NCBI GenBank assembly: GCA_006176705.1
Contig: QRFJ01002104.1
Span: forward strand, 1-64,000
Reading direction: 5' to 3'
DNA from: Cocos nucifera
Taxonomy: Eukaryota; Streptophyta; Magnoliopsida; Arecales; Arecaceae
DNA: 64,000 nt
A program made the translations under genes and the position numbers. A model generated the notes under the pieces. That model made no database searches, was not told the origin of the DNA, and saw only the letters and a program-made list of their open reading frames with translations. Shown here piece by piece: positions 1 through 10,279 of the stretch (position 1 is its first letter; every line of letters begins with the position of its first letter).

Positions 1-1283
1 TAGCAGGAGGCTGAGGGATGGAGACATGATCCTACGCATCGGTAATGGAGCAAGAGTTGCTGCAGTAGCCGTGGGAACATACCCTCTTCGATTACCATCT
101 GGTTTAGACTTAGTTTTGAAAGACTGTTATTATGTGCCTGCAGCTAGCAGGAATTTGATTTCTGTTTCATGCTTAGCACAAGAAGGCTATGTGATTACCT
201 TCTTTAAGGACCATTGTAACATTCTTTATGAAAGAAATAAAATTGCAAATGGTTTCCTTATTAATGGTCTTTATCAGCTACATATTGATGTACCTATTCT
301 AACTATCGAGCAAAACGTGAATGCCAAACGACCTAGGGATAGTCCAAACGATAGATATCTATGGCACCTGAGATTAGGTCATATAGCAGAAGATAGGATC
401 AACAAATTGGAGAAAAATGGGCTATTGAGTCCATTGACTTTCGAGTCATATCCAACTTGTGAATCTTGTCTTCAAGGCAAAATGACTAAACTCCCTTTTG
501 TTGGACATGGGGAGAAGGGCCACAGATCTCCTTGCCCTAGTACATACTGATGTGTGCGGCCCATTTGATGTGCCGGCTAGAGGCAATTTTGTCTACTTCA
601 TTACCTTTACCGATGATCTGTCTAGGTATGGGTATGTGTATCTTATGAGACACAAGTCTGAAGCTTTTGAAAAGTTCAAAGAATTCAGACATGAAGTAGA
701 AAAACAAACTGAAAAACCCATTAAGGTTCTTCGATCAGATCGAGGAGGTGAATACCTTAGCCGAAATTCCTAGACTATCTCAAGAAAAATGGCATAGTCT
801 CTCAATGGACTCCACCAGGAACACCTCAACTCAACGGGGTTTCAGAATGGAGAAATCGGACTCTATTGGATATGGTTCGATCCATGATGAGCTTCACAGA
901 CCTTCCTGATTTTCTTTGGGGACACTTCATTGTTAACTTCAATTTATCTACTGAATAGGGTTCCCTCTAAAACCGTTCCTACCACACCGTATGAGATATG
1001 GCACGGTAAGAAACCAAGTCTGAGTCATCTCAGAATTTGGGGTTGTCCGGCTCATGTCAAAAGACAACAAGCGGACAAGTTAGAGTTTAGGTCCTTCAGA
1101 GCTCGATTCATAGGATATCCTAAAGAGTCATTAGGATACTATTTCTACATTCCAGAAGACCACAATGTGATTGTGAGTCGACATGCCATCTTTCTTGAAA
1201 AATAGTTTATTCAAGATAGCGGCATTGGAAAGCAGATTAAGCTTGATGAGAAAGTCTCACAAGTACAACGAGCTAAGGACCAA
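1..1283 (+). pseudogene. pol: Protease end, GAG-pre-integrase and integrase of element I, broken
   Basis: The first frame (to 550) starts just after the protease active site. It carries the GAG-pre-integrase/HHCC zinc domain: LWHLRLGHI, then CESC about 30 residues later. A one-base insertion near 513 (GAGAAGGGCC against GAGAGGGCC in other copies) moves the integrase core to 498-773, where HTDVCGPF, FTDDLSRYGY and SDRGGEY give the first two acidic catalytic positions. Two single-base differences near 766 and 784 and an extra T near 927 break the frame again. The integrase C-terminal part resumes at 930 and ends at a TAG at 1203-1205 that two other copies share. Integrase would insert the cDNA copy into the chromosome; this copy cannot encode it in one piece. 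Confidence 0.88.
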
Positions 1284-3005
1284 TTGGAACCAAATCAGGT
1301 TGAGCCAATAAGAACACTACCTCCTCCACCTCGTAGATCGGAAAGAGTTTTCCATCCCCCTGAAAGATACTTAGGTATTATTTCAGAGGAAGTAGAGAAA
1401 ATGTTCCTCGTAGGTAATGGTGCTCATGGTGATGATCCCAAAACCTACAACGAGGCGATATCAGATATCGACTCCGAGAAATGGCTAGAGGCAATGCAGT
1501 CAGAAATTGACTCGATGCACTCAAACCAAGTCTGGACCTTGGTAGATCCACCAGAAGGTATAGTACCTATTGGGTGTAAATGGATCTTCAAGAGAAAGAT
1601 TGGTGCAGATGGGAATGTGGAGACATTCAAGGCTAGACTAGTGGCAAAAGGTTATAGTCAACGCGAAGGCATTGACTATCAGGATACCTTTTCCCCAGTG
1701 GCTATGCTAAAATCCATCCGCACATTGCTTGCCGTTGCAGCCTATTTCGATTATGAAATATGGCAAATGGACGTGAAAATGGCATTCTTAAATGGATATC
1801 TTGAGGAAGATATCTATATGGAACAGCCGCTAGGTTTCACATCCAGTGATACTGATCACAAGGTTTGCAAGCTGCAAAGGTCCATATATGGACTTAAGCA
1901 AGCATCTCGGAGCTGGAACACTCATTTCAATGATGTGATCAAAAAGTTTGGTTTCATCAAAAATGAAGAGGAACCGTGTGTTTTCAAAAAGGTCAGTGGG
2001 AGCGCTGTTGTCTTCCTCGTATTGTACGTGGATGACATCCTCCTTATTGGGAATGATATTCCCATGATGACAACAGTCAAATTATGGTTGTCCAAGGAAT
2101 TCTCCATGAAAGACCTAGGTGAAGCATCCTTTATTCTAGGAATTAAGGTCTATAGGGATAGACCGAATAGGATGCTAGGACTTTCACAGAAGATGTACAT
2201 AGAGAAAGTACTAAAGAGGTTTAGTATGGAAAACTCTAAGAGGGGATTAATACCCTTCAGACATGGTATTCATCTTTCCAAGAAGATGTGCCCTAGCACA
2301 CCTGAGGAAATAGAATGCATGAGCAAGATCCCTTATGCTTCTGCAATAGGGAGCCTCATGTATGCCATGCTATGTACACGACCTGATATAGCCCATGCTG
2401 TGAGTGTCACAAGCAGATATCAGTCAAATCCAGGTGAAGAACACTGGACTTCTGTGAAATGTATCCTTAAGTACTTGAGAAGAACTAAGGATATGATGTT
2501 GGTCTTTGGTAATGGAGAACTCCAAGTCCAGGGATACACAGACTCGGATTTCATGTCCGATATAGATGATCGAAAGTCGACATCTGGGAGTCTGTTTGTG
2601 TGCAATGGTGGTGCTGTCAGCTGGAAGAGTTCCAAGCAAACGGTGATAGCAGATTCCACCATGGAAGCAGAATATATCGCTGCATCAGAGGCTGCGAAGG
2701 AAGCATTCTGGTACAAGAAGTTTGCTGCAGAAATTGGAGTAATGCCATCAGATGCCATTCCTCTATACTGCGACAACAATGGCGCCATAGCCCTTGCTAA
2801 GGAGCCGAGGTCTCACCAGAAATCCAAGCATATTGAGCGGCGATACCACCTCATCCGCGATTACCTCGAGAAGGGTTACGTCGAGGTCAAGAGAGTCAAC
2901 TCCACAGATAATGTGGCAGACCCACTTACAAAGCCGTTGGGCCAGCAGAAGATCGAAGCCCACCTTGAGAAGATGGGACTTAGACTTGTAGCCAATTGGC
3001 TTTAG
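1284..3005 (+). CDS. pol: Copia reverse transcriptase-RNase H, longest intact frame
   Basis: This 573-codon frame copies element RNA into DNA (RT) and removes the RNA strand (RNase H). The RVT_2 domain runs from about residue 83 (VWTLVDPP) to about 330, with the first catalytic Asp in QMDV (D163) and the YVDD box at 248-251. RNase H follows: D420 in YTDSD, E461 in MEAEYIAASEA, D497 in CDNNGA, and HIERRYHLIRD near 516-526. It ends just before the polypurine tract and LTR, as in Copia. The frame is open back to 1206; the first ATG is only a nominal start because the real product would be cut from a polyprotein. Residue 166 is Met where the family usually has Thr (KTAFLNG); element II keeps ACG, so ATG here is a C-to-T change. 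No upstream frame would supply the rest of the polyprotein. Confidence 0.9.
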   Translation: MEPNQVEPIRTLPPPPRRSERVFHPPERYLGIISEEVEKMFLVGNGAHGDDPKTYNEAISDIDSEKWLEAMQSEIDSMHSNQVWTLVDPPEGIVPIGCKWIFKRKIGADGNVETFKARLVAKGYSQREGIDYQDTFSPVAMLKSIRTLLAVAAYFDYEIWQMDVKMAFLNGYLEEDIYMEQPLGFTSSDTDHKVCKLQRSIYGLKQASRSWNTHFNDVIKKFGFIKNEEEPCVFKKVSGSAVVFLVLYVDDILLIGNDIPMMTTVKLWLSKEFSMKDLGEASFILGIKVYRDRPNRMLGLSQKMYIEKVLKRFSMENSKRGLIPFRHGIHLSKKMCPSTPEEIECMSKIPYASAIGSLMYAMLCTRPDIAHAVSVTSRYQSNPGEEHWTSVKCILKYLRRTKDMMLVFGNGELQVQGYTDSDFMSDIDDRKSTSGSLFVCNGGAVSWKSSKQTVIADSTMEAEYIAASEAAKEAFWYKKFAAEIGVMPSDAIPLYCDNNGAIALAKEPRSHQKSKHIERRYHLIRDYLEKGYVEVKRVNSTDNVADPLTKPLGQQKIEAHLEKMGLRLVANWL

Positions 3006-3009
3006 GACA

Positions 3010-3019
3010 AGTGGGAGAT
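3010..3019 (+). other. Polypurine tract of element I
   Basis: AGTGGGAGAT lies immediately before the LTR TG. It is the expected plus-strand DNA primer site of an LTR retrotransposon. The same tract precedes LTRs at 6738 and 20351. Confidence 0.85.
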
Positions 3020-4348
3020 TGTTAGATATATGTGCCCTAGAAGCCAGAATTGGCTGACACTTGTAATACACTTCTAGGGGCAAAATTATAATTTTGACTA
3101 TAATCAATAAAATGGGTTATTTTCTATCACATATGTGTATTTAGTGTCTGTGATACATCCTTTGAGTTAATGGTAATGATAATTCATATTTTCAAGAGTT
3201 GAAAATTTAAGACATGAATAATCATTATTAACTCATAAAATGCTTCCCGACCATAGGATCATCACGAGGATGGTGATTGATCCGGAAGGTTGGTGTACAA
3301 TCGCTTCTCTTTAGTAGATGAGTCTTGAGTCTACGGTGTGGAGACACCGGAGCGAGAGTACAGGTACTCGTTAGAGAACGAGGGCACTGAGCGTGACCAC
3401 CTCGAGTAGTCATTAGGGAAGTCTACCTTCTCGTCAATGACTGACTCGATGCTGCAGTAGTGTGTCTGGTTCTTTGACCTGAGGTGCATCGGCAGTTCAC
3501 CTTGAGGGTGTTATAGTTTGACTACACCATTACTCGGTCTCCTAGCCATATGGAACCCTGAGGTGTATGTTGGCTATAGCATGTTCATTGTAGGAACTGG
3601 ATTGCATCAAGATGGAATCTATCTACCTCGGTGGTAGAGGAGCAGCCCTATGATGATCATGAGAATCAAGTCCAGAAGTCCCATGGCCATGGCAGAGTGA
3701 AATAATAGAAAGAGTTTCTATTTAGATTTTCACATCGGACTCGAATCGAATGATTACATCATATGACAGAGAACTAGGGTTTGACGAGTTCACCTTAACC
3801 CTAATCTGATCGGGGCTCAAGATAGAAGAACTTAATCACACAGGTAGCTGCACCAAGAGGTTCGCATTCAGCTCTGATGGGTTGCCACCATATACTGCTA
3901 GGTGTCACTGGTGGATTTTGGGAGCAATTAGAATGATTTAGATGATCGATCATTCTAGCTGTTCGAATCAGAAGAGTTCTGATCCATCGAAAGGAGTTTC
4001 GATGATGTCGATGATAGAGATCATGACATATCCCATTACCATACAGAACTGAACCTAACTGGGTCACACAAACAAGGGTTTGAATCTGGTGATCATCAAT
4101 TGAACTGATCTAGTTCAATTGATCTGAATGAGATTCAATTAGGTTCAAGGAAAATCGTGCTAGCACTCGATTGAACCTAACGTTCTTCTTTTACTATCAT
4201 AAATAAGTTGTCCTGACTGAGCCAAAGGAGTTTGTGCTCAATCAGAGGCCTTCATATGGTCTGACTGGAGGTTGTCCAAGTCAGAAAAGGTTGTCTTATT
4301 TTGTAAGACATTACCTGCCATTTTTGGTCACCTGCCATTTCTTGTTCT

Positions 4349-4414
4349 TTGACTTTGGTCAAAAGTCTACCTTTGACTGGTCAAATGTTGACCATTGACA
4401 CTTTGACTTTTGAC
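4349..4414 (+). promoter_or_regulatory. W-box cluster in LTR A1
   Basis: Six TTGAC cores (4349, 4373, 4388, 4395, 4403, 4410) and two inverted cores, GTCAA (4358, 4380), fall within 66 bases, about 310 bases upstream of the TATA box. TTGAC(C/T) is the known binding core of plant WRKY factors. The cluster recurs in LTRs A2 and A3. Binding and induction are inferred. Confidence 0.65.
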
Positions 4415-4646
4415 CACATGTCATGCACCTATTGGAGAGCTGGTGGGGGCCTGTCCCCCTGCCAGAACCTGGCAAGGAGAGGGCGCACGCCACCCTTGGC
4501 GTGTGCCCAAGTTGGAGGCGCCTAGGAGTCCTTGTTGGACAAGGACTCCATCTCCTTTTTGGATTCCAATTAGAGTTCTTCCTAAGAACCAACTTTGACT
4601 GGTCTTAGGCACCCTCTAAGGAGGAATCCAGGGGACTCTATTCCCA

Positions 4647-4730
4647 CCAATCAGATTTAGATCTGATTTCACAAAGAGGTTGTGATTGGTTGGGAAGAAG
4701 AGAAGTTGGATCACAGTCAGTCTATAAATA
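4647..4730 (+). promoter_or_regulatory. CCAAT and TATA boxes of LTR A1
   Basis: CCAAT is at 4647-4651, an inverted ATTGG at 4684-4688 and TATAAATA at 4723-4730. The TATA box is followed by AGACCCTGCGCCCAACTC, kept in all full-length LTRs of the family. Transcription probably starts about 30 bases further on, at the U3/R boundary. Confidence 0.7.
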
Positions 4731-5298
4731 AGACCCTGCGCCCAACTCAGATTATGATTGAATCACAATTCCCCATGCCCCAAGGCTGCCTCTCCCCTCC
4801 TTCCTCCATGCCAAACCACCTTCTCCCCTTGCCTCTCCACGTCCAAAAGGAGTTTTGGATTTTTGTTGGTGCGATTCAAGCAAGAGAAAGGCGATCAAAA
4901 GCAAGAAGGCTGCGCTGCTGCAAAGGACGACTGCTGATCTTCAAAAGGAGTTTTGAAGATCCTCCAGATCAGATCCAGATCTGATTTTTGGAGATGTGAT
5001 AGAGAAGAAGAGGATCTCCAGATCCAGCCCGAGTGGATACCGGTAGAGGCCAGGCGCTTGCGTGGCTAGATCCAGAACCTTCCGCTGCATACAGGATCAT
5101 CAATGGGTAATTGGATTATCCAAATCAGGTAAATTAAATTTGATTTATCTTTATTTTATTTTATTTATTAAAATAATAAGAATCAGATCTGAAATATCTC
5201 AGATCTGATATAGATCAAAGAGAAAAATATTCAAAATATATCTCTTGATCAGATCAGATCAGAACGAACCTGGACCAGAAAATTAGGATTCTCCTTGA

Positions 5299-6723
5299 AA
5301 TGGATCTTCAAAAGAAAGATTGGTGCAGATGAAAATATGGAGACATTCAAGGCTGGACTAGTGGCAAAAGGTTATAGTCAACATGAAGGCATTGACTATC
5401 AGGATACCTTTTCTCTAGTGGCTATGCTAAAATCCATCTACACATTGCTTACCGTTGCAGCCTATTTCGATTATGAAATATGGCAAATGGACATGAAAAT
5501 GACATTCTTAAATGGATATCTTGAGGAAGATATCTATATCGAATAGCCGCTAGGTTTCACATCCAGTGATACTGATCACAAGGTTTGCAAGCTGCAAAGG
5601 TCCATATATGGACTTAAGCAAGCATCTCGGAGCTGGAACACTCATTTCAATGATGTGATCAAAATGTTTGGTTTCATCAAAAATGAAGAGGAACCATGTG
5701 TCTTCAAAAAGGTCAGTGGGAGCGCTGTTGTCTTCCTCGTATTGTACGTGGATGACATCCTCCTTATTGGGAATGATATTCCCATGTTGACAACAGTCAA
5801 ATTATGGTTGTCCAAGGAATTCTCCATGAAAGACCTAGGTGAAGCATCCTTTATTCTAGGAATTAAGGTCTATAGGGATAGACCGAATAGGATGCTAGGA
5901 CTTTCACAGAAGATGTACATAGAGGAAGTACTAAAGAGGTTTAGTATGGAAAACTCTAAGAGGGGATTAATACCCTTCAGACATGGTATTCATCTTTCCA
6001 AGAAGATGTGCCCTAGCACACCTGAGGAAATAGAATGCATGAGCAAGATCCCTTATGCTTCTGCAATAGGGAGCCTCATGTATGCCATGCTATGTACACG
6101 ACCTGATATAGCCCATGCTGTGAGTGTCACAAGCAGATATCAGTCAAATCCAGGTGAAGAACACTGGACTTCTGTGAAATGTATCCTTAAGTACTTGAGA
6201 AGAACTAAGGATATGATGTTGGTCTTTGGTAACGGAGAACTCCAAGTCCAGGGATACACAGACTCGGATTTCATGTCCGATGTAGATGATCGAAAGTCGA
6301 CATCTGGGAGTCTGTTTGTGTGCAATGGTGGTGCTGTCAGCTGGAAGAGTTTCAAGCAAATCGTGATAGCAGATTCCACCATGGAAGCAGAATATATCGC
6401 TGCATCAGAGGCTGCGAAGGAAGCATTCTGGTACAAGAAGTTTGCTGCAGAAATTGGAGTAATGCCATCAGATGCCATTCCTCTATACTGCGACAACAAT
6501 GGCGCCATAGCCCTTGCTAAGGAGCCGAGGTCTCACCAGAAATCCAAGCACATTGAGCGGCGATACCACCTCATCCGATTACCTCGAGAAGGGTTACGTC
6601 GAGGTCAAGAGAGTCAACTCCACAGATAATGTGGCAGACCCACTTACAAAGCCGTTGGGCCAGCAGAAGATCGAAGCCCACCTTGAGAAGATGGGACTTA
6701 GACTTGTAGCCAATTGGCTTTAG
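5299..6723 (+). pseudogene. pol: Second RT-RNase H block, 5'-truncated
   Basis: This is homologous to 1576-3005 but begins inside RT (WIFKRKIGAD). The frame is open to a TAG at 5545-5547 that replaces the Gln in the YMEQPLGF segment. It continues from about 5548 through YVDD and RNase H, then loses two bases near 6577 (CATCCGATTACC against CATCCGCGATTACC), so the last part is in another frame (6514-6723). The first 250 bases carry many C-to-T and G-to-A changes relative to element I, while the rest is almost identical. That gradient suggests gene conversion or a different source for the left end. It has no integrase, gag or leader and cannot be autonomous. Confidence 0.88.
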
Positions 6724-8063
6724 GACAAGTGGGAGATTGTTAGATATATGTGCCCTAGAAGCCAGAATTGGCTGACACTTGTAATACACTTCTAGGGGCA
6801 AAATTATAATTTTGACTATAATCAATAAAATGGGTTATTTTCTATCACATATGTGTATTTAGTGTCTGTGATACATCCTTTGAGTTAATGGTAATGATAA
6901 TTCATATTTTCAAGAGTTGAAAATTTAAGACATGAATAATCATTATTAACTCATAAAATGCTTCCCGACCATAGGATCATCACGAGGATGGTGATTGATC
7001 CGAAAGGTTGGTGTACAATCGCTTCTCTTTAGTAGATGAGTCTTGAGTCTACGGTGTGGAGACACCGGAGCGAGAGTACAGGTACTCGTTAGAGAATGAG
7101 GGCACTGAGCGTGACCACCTCGAGTAGTCATTAGGAAGTCTACCTTCTCGTCAATGACTGACTCGATGCTGCAGTGGTGTGTCTGGTTCTTTGACCTGAG
7201 GTGCATCGGCAGTTCACCTTGAGGGTGTTATAGTTTGACTACACCATTAACTCGGTCTCCTAGCCATATGGAATCCTGAGGTGTATGTTGGCTATAGCAT
7301 GTTCATTGTAGGAACTGGATTGCATCAAGATGGAATCTATCTACCTCGGTGGTAGAGGAGCAGCCCTATGATGATCATGAGAATCAAGTCCAGAAGCCCA
7401 TGGCCATGGCAGAGTGAAATAATAGAAAGAGTTTCTATTTAGGTTTTCACATCGGACTTGAATCGAATGATTACATCATATGACAGAAACTAGGGTTTGA
7501 CGAGTTCACCTTAACCCTAATCTGATCGGGGCTCAAGATAGAAGAACTTAATCACACAGGTAGCTGCACCAAGAGGTTCGCATTCAGCTCTGATGGGTTG
7601 CCACCATATACTGCTAGGTGTCACTGGTGGATTTTGGGAGCAATTAGAATGATTTAGATGATCGATCATTCTAGCTGTTCGAATCAGAAGAGTTCTGATC
7701 CATCGAAAGGAGTTTCGATGATGTCGATGATAGAGATCATGACATATCCCATTACCATACAGAACTGAACCTAACTGGGTCACACAAATAAGGGTTTGAA
7801 TCTGGTGATCATCAATTGAACTGATCCAGTTCAATTGATCTGAATGAGATTCAATTAGGTTCAAGAAAATCGTGCTAGCACTCGATTGAACCTAACGTTC
7901 TTCTTTTACTATCATAAATAGTTGTCCTGACTGAGCCAAAGGAGTTTGTGCTCGATCAGAGGCCTTCACTTGGTCTGACTGGAGCCTGTCCAGGTCAGAA
8001 AAGGGTTGTCTTATTTTGTAAGACAATACCTGCCATTTTTGGTCACCTGCCATTTCTCGTCCT

Positions 8064-8135
8064 TTGACTTTGGTCAAAAGTTGACCTTTGACTGGTCAAA
8101 TGTTGACCATTGATACTTTGACTTCTGTCCACGTG
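8064..8135 (+). promoter_or_regulatory. W-box cluster plus G-box in LTR A2
   Basis: TTGAC occurs at 8064, 8081, 8088, 8103 and 8118, with GTCAA at 8073 and 8095. Directly downstream, CACGTG at 8130-8135 is a G-box. A1 and A3 have CACATG there, as expected from loss of a methylated CpG. Confidence 0.6.
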
Positions 8136-8436
8136 TCATGCACCTATTGGAGAGCTGGTGGGGGCTTGTCCCCCTGCCAGAACCTGGCAAGGAGGAGGGC
8201 GCACGCCACCCTTGGCGTGTGCCCAAGCTGGAGGCGCCCAGGAGTCCCTATTGGACAGGGACTCCATCTCCTTTTTGGATTCCAATTAGACTTCTCCTAA
8301 GAACCAAGTTTGACTGGTCTTAGGCACCATCTAAGGAGGAATCCAAGGGACTCTATTCCCACCAATCAGATTTAGATCTGATTTCACAAAGGGTTGTGAT
8401 TGGTTGGGAAGAAGAGGAGTTGGATCACGCATAGTC

Positions 8437-8444
8437 TATAAATA
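8437..8444 (+). promoter_or_regulatory. TATA box of LTR A2
   Basis: TATAAATA is followed by the conserved AGACCCTGCGCCCAACTC, in the same position relative to the LTR ends as in A1 and A3. Confidence 0.7.
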
Positions 8445-9015
8445 AGACCCTGCGCCCAACTCAAAGTGCATTGAAAAATTCCCATGCCCCAAGGCTGCCT
8501 CTCTCCTCCTCCTCCATGCCAAGCCCATCTTCTCCCTCTCCTCTCCATGCCCAAAGTGGTTTGGGATCTTGGTTGGTGCAATCCAGATGAGAGAAAGGCG
8601 ACAGAAAGCTAGAAGGCTGCGCTGCTGCAAAGGACAACTGCTGATCTTCAAAAGGTGTTTTGAAGATCCTCCAAATCAGATCCAGATCTGATTTTTGGAG
8701 ACATGATAGAGAAGAAGAGGATCTCCAGATTCAGTCTGAGTGGATACCGGTAGAGGCCAGGCACTTGCATGGCTAGATCCAGAACCTTCCACTGCTTATA
8801 GGATCATCAACGAGTAATAGGATTATCCTACATCAAGGTAAATTAAATTTGATTTAATTTATCTAGATTTTATTTTAATTATTAGAATAATAAGAATCAG
8901 ATCTGAAACTTTCTAGATCTGATTATGGATCAAAGAGAAAAAAATTGTTGAAATATATCTCTTGATCCGATCAGATCCGAACGAACCTGATCCGAAAAAT
9001 CAGGATTTTCCTTTA

Positions 9016-10279
9016 CCTACACTGCCCATCTTTCTAGAGAACTCTGATGCTCTCTTCTGAGATACCTCCCTTAGCTGCTGCATCGTCGAGCCTCTATCAG
9101 CCCTACATCTTTAGGGAAGTACTACTGTAGCACTCCAGTGCTTCCTGCCTATCACATATCCATCATACACCCCGACCTTTCCACCAAGATCGATCAGCAA
9201 ATCATGCACCAAATCCTTCCACCTTGGGAAAATCCCTTCTCCTTAATCCTCTCAACCTCCACTTTTAACTCGCTGCTCCCAGTTGGCCAAACTACAGGAA
9301 TAATAAGATAGATTTGAGATATACCATGGAATCCTTGTGCAGATTTTTGATTTCACCTTGTACGACTTCTTCTTCCCTTCTATGCACCATCAGGCTCTGA
9401 AACTTGGCTCTGATATCATATTATCATCCACAACATTTCAAGCATCACCTAGCTCTTATACCAAATTACAGACCCATGATATCGCTCAAATGCCAATCAT
9501 CCTTGACATTATAAGCACCCCGATATCATGTTGCAGAAGCTCTTAATCTTTAGCATGGACTTGAAGGAATCTGTGATGTTCTCTATGGGCAGCAAACCAC
9601 CGATCCTCCACCTGGATCTATGATGGGGTGCCTCTCTCCTTGGGCTTAAGGGAGATGCCCCTCTTCTCTAGAGCTTCTTCAAGAACCCTAGGGCGGCAAC
9701 TCTAGCGAGAAGAGAAGAAGAAGAAGAGAGTTGGGGGAGAAAAGGTCTGTATTAATTCCAACCCTTAAAACCCTAATACAACCTATGTATTTATACATAG
9801 CCATTAGGCCCGACTAAAAAACTCCCCGACTAACCCAATACATGAAAGCACTGACCAAGCCCATGTACACCCATGTCTCCCATGCTCTCATCCTCTGGAT
9901 CTAGACCCGATTCATATATAAATTAGCCACCTTAAGACCTCTCAAACTAGGCCTTAAGACCCCTAGAATTAACCCAGACCCTAGCCCATAACAGACCCTC
10001 TCAAACTAGCCAACCCAGTCCTATGCCGTACCAACAGTCCCGAATGCACAGCTCTCTATTTTGCTTGTGCTTTGAAACTTAGTCGATCCAGTTTCAAACT
10101 GAGTTGACTAATCTGTAGAAAATCTTCGTTCTGTAGTCTTGATTCTTCGGCTTAGGTTTCTTGCTTCATCTTATATTTTAAATCTCCGAAGCACCAACCA
10201 AGCCCCTAGAATCTTCGGAGCCAACCTCCTGACTCCTCCTATGGCCTCCCAAGGCTTGGGAGCACCATAAATTCTTATA
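9016..10279 (-). mobile_element. Family C non-coding LTR element, 5' half
   Basis: Read on the minus strand it holds an LTR (10279 to 9467), a primer site close to TGGTATTAGAGC (here TGGTATAAGAGC) and about 450 bases of non-coding internal sequence that stops at 9016. The internal part shares blocks near 9030-9150 (minus strand) with 24290-24385, for example GGCTGATAGAGGCTCGA against GGCTGAGAGAGGCTCGA. It has no coding potential. It was inserted in a family-A LTR: the family-A sequence resumes at 10280. Confidence 0.75.
9467..10279 (-). repeat. Family C LTR (5' copy)
   Basis: About 813 bases, matching 25276-26164 and 44607-45487 in reverse. The LTR tips have decayed from TG...CA to TA...TA. 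The minus-strand primer site lies at 9451-9465. The bases beyond the outer tip read TTTAC on the minus strand (10284 to 10280). Confidence 0.8.

Larger units (their letters stand above)
3020..5298 (+). repeat. Family A LTR A1 (about 2.28 kb)
   Basis: It starts TGTTAGATATATGTGCC right after the polypurine tract. It ends in CTCCTTGA where the intact copy ends CCCTTCA. The body matches the LTR at 12224-14507 along its whole length. U3 carries the W-box cluster and TATA box listed separately. The 3' part is rich in GATCTGATCAGATC-type palindromes. The junction at 5298 leads straight into RT sequence. Confidence 0.93.
1..9015 (+). mobile_element. Copia family A composite (element I plus LTR-RT/RH-LTR)
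   Basis: The order is protease/integrase/RT/RNase H, LTR, RT/RNase H, LTR, all on the plus strand. The left end is cut by the window edge. The second RT/RNase H block joins the preceding LTR directly, without leader, gag, protease or integrase. This is one and a half elements sharing the middle LTR, as expected from unequal LTR recombination or a large deletion. The lineage is Copia by domain order (integrase before RT). The long LTR suggests the Tork/Angela part of Copia, but I cannot assign the lineage firmly. Confidence 0.9.
6738..9015 (+). repeat. Family A LTR A2
   Basis: A full-length LTR (about 2.28 kb) starting TGTTAGATATATG after AGTGGGAGAT. Its end, CCTTTAC, is slightly altered and adjoins a reverse-strand family-C fragment. 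It differs from A1 and A3 at scattered sites, for example TTCACTTGG against TTCATATGG near 7966, so it belongs to a slightly different sub-branch. Confidence 0.92.

Noticed and set aside
2420..2788. 122-codon antisense frame, repeated in other copies
   Set aside because: It is opposite RNase H and repeats only because the RNase H sequence is conserved.
3228..3413. Antisense frames in LTRs (also near 6946, 12432, 20559, 23566, 58216)
   Set aside because: They recur because the LTR recurs; no motif and varying frames.
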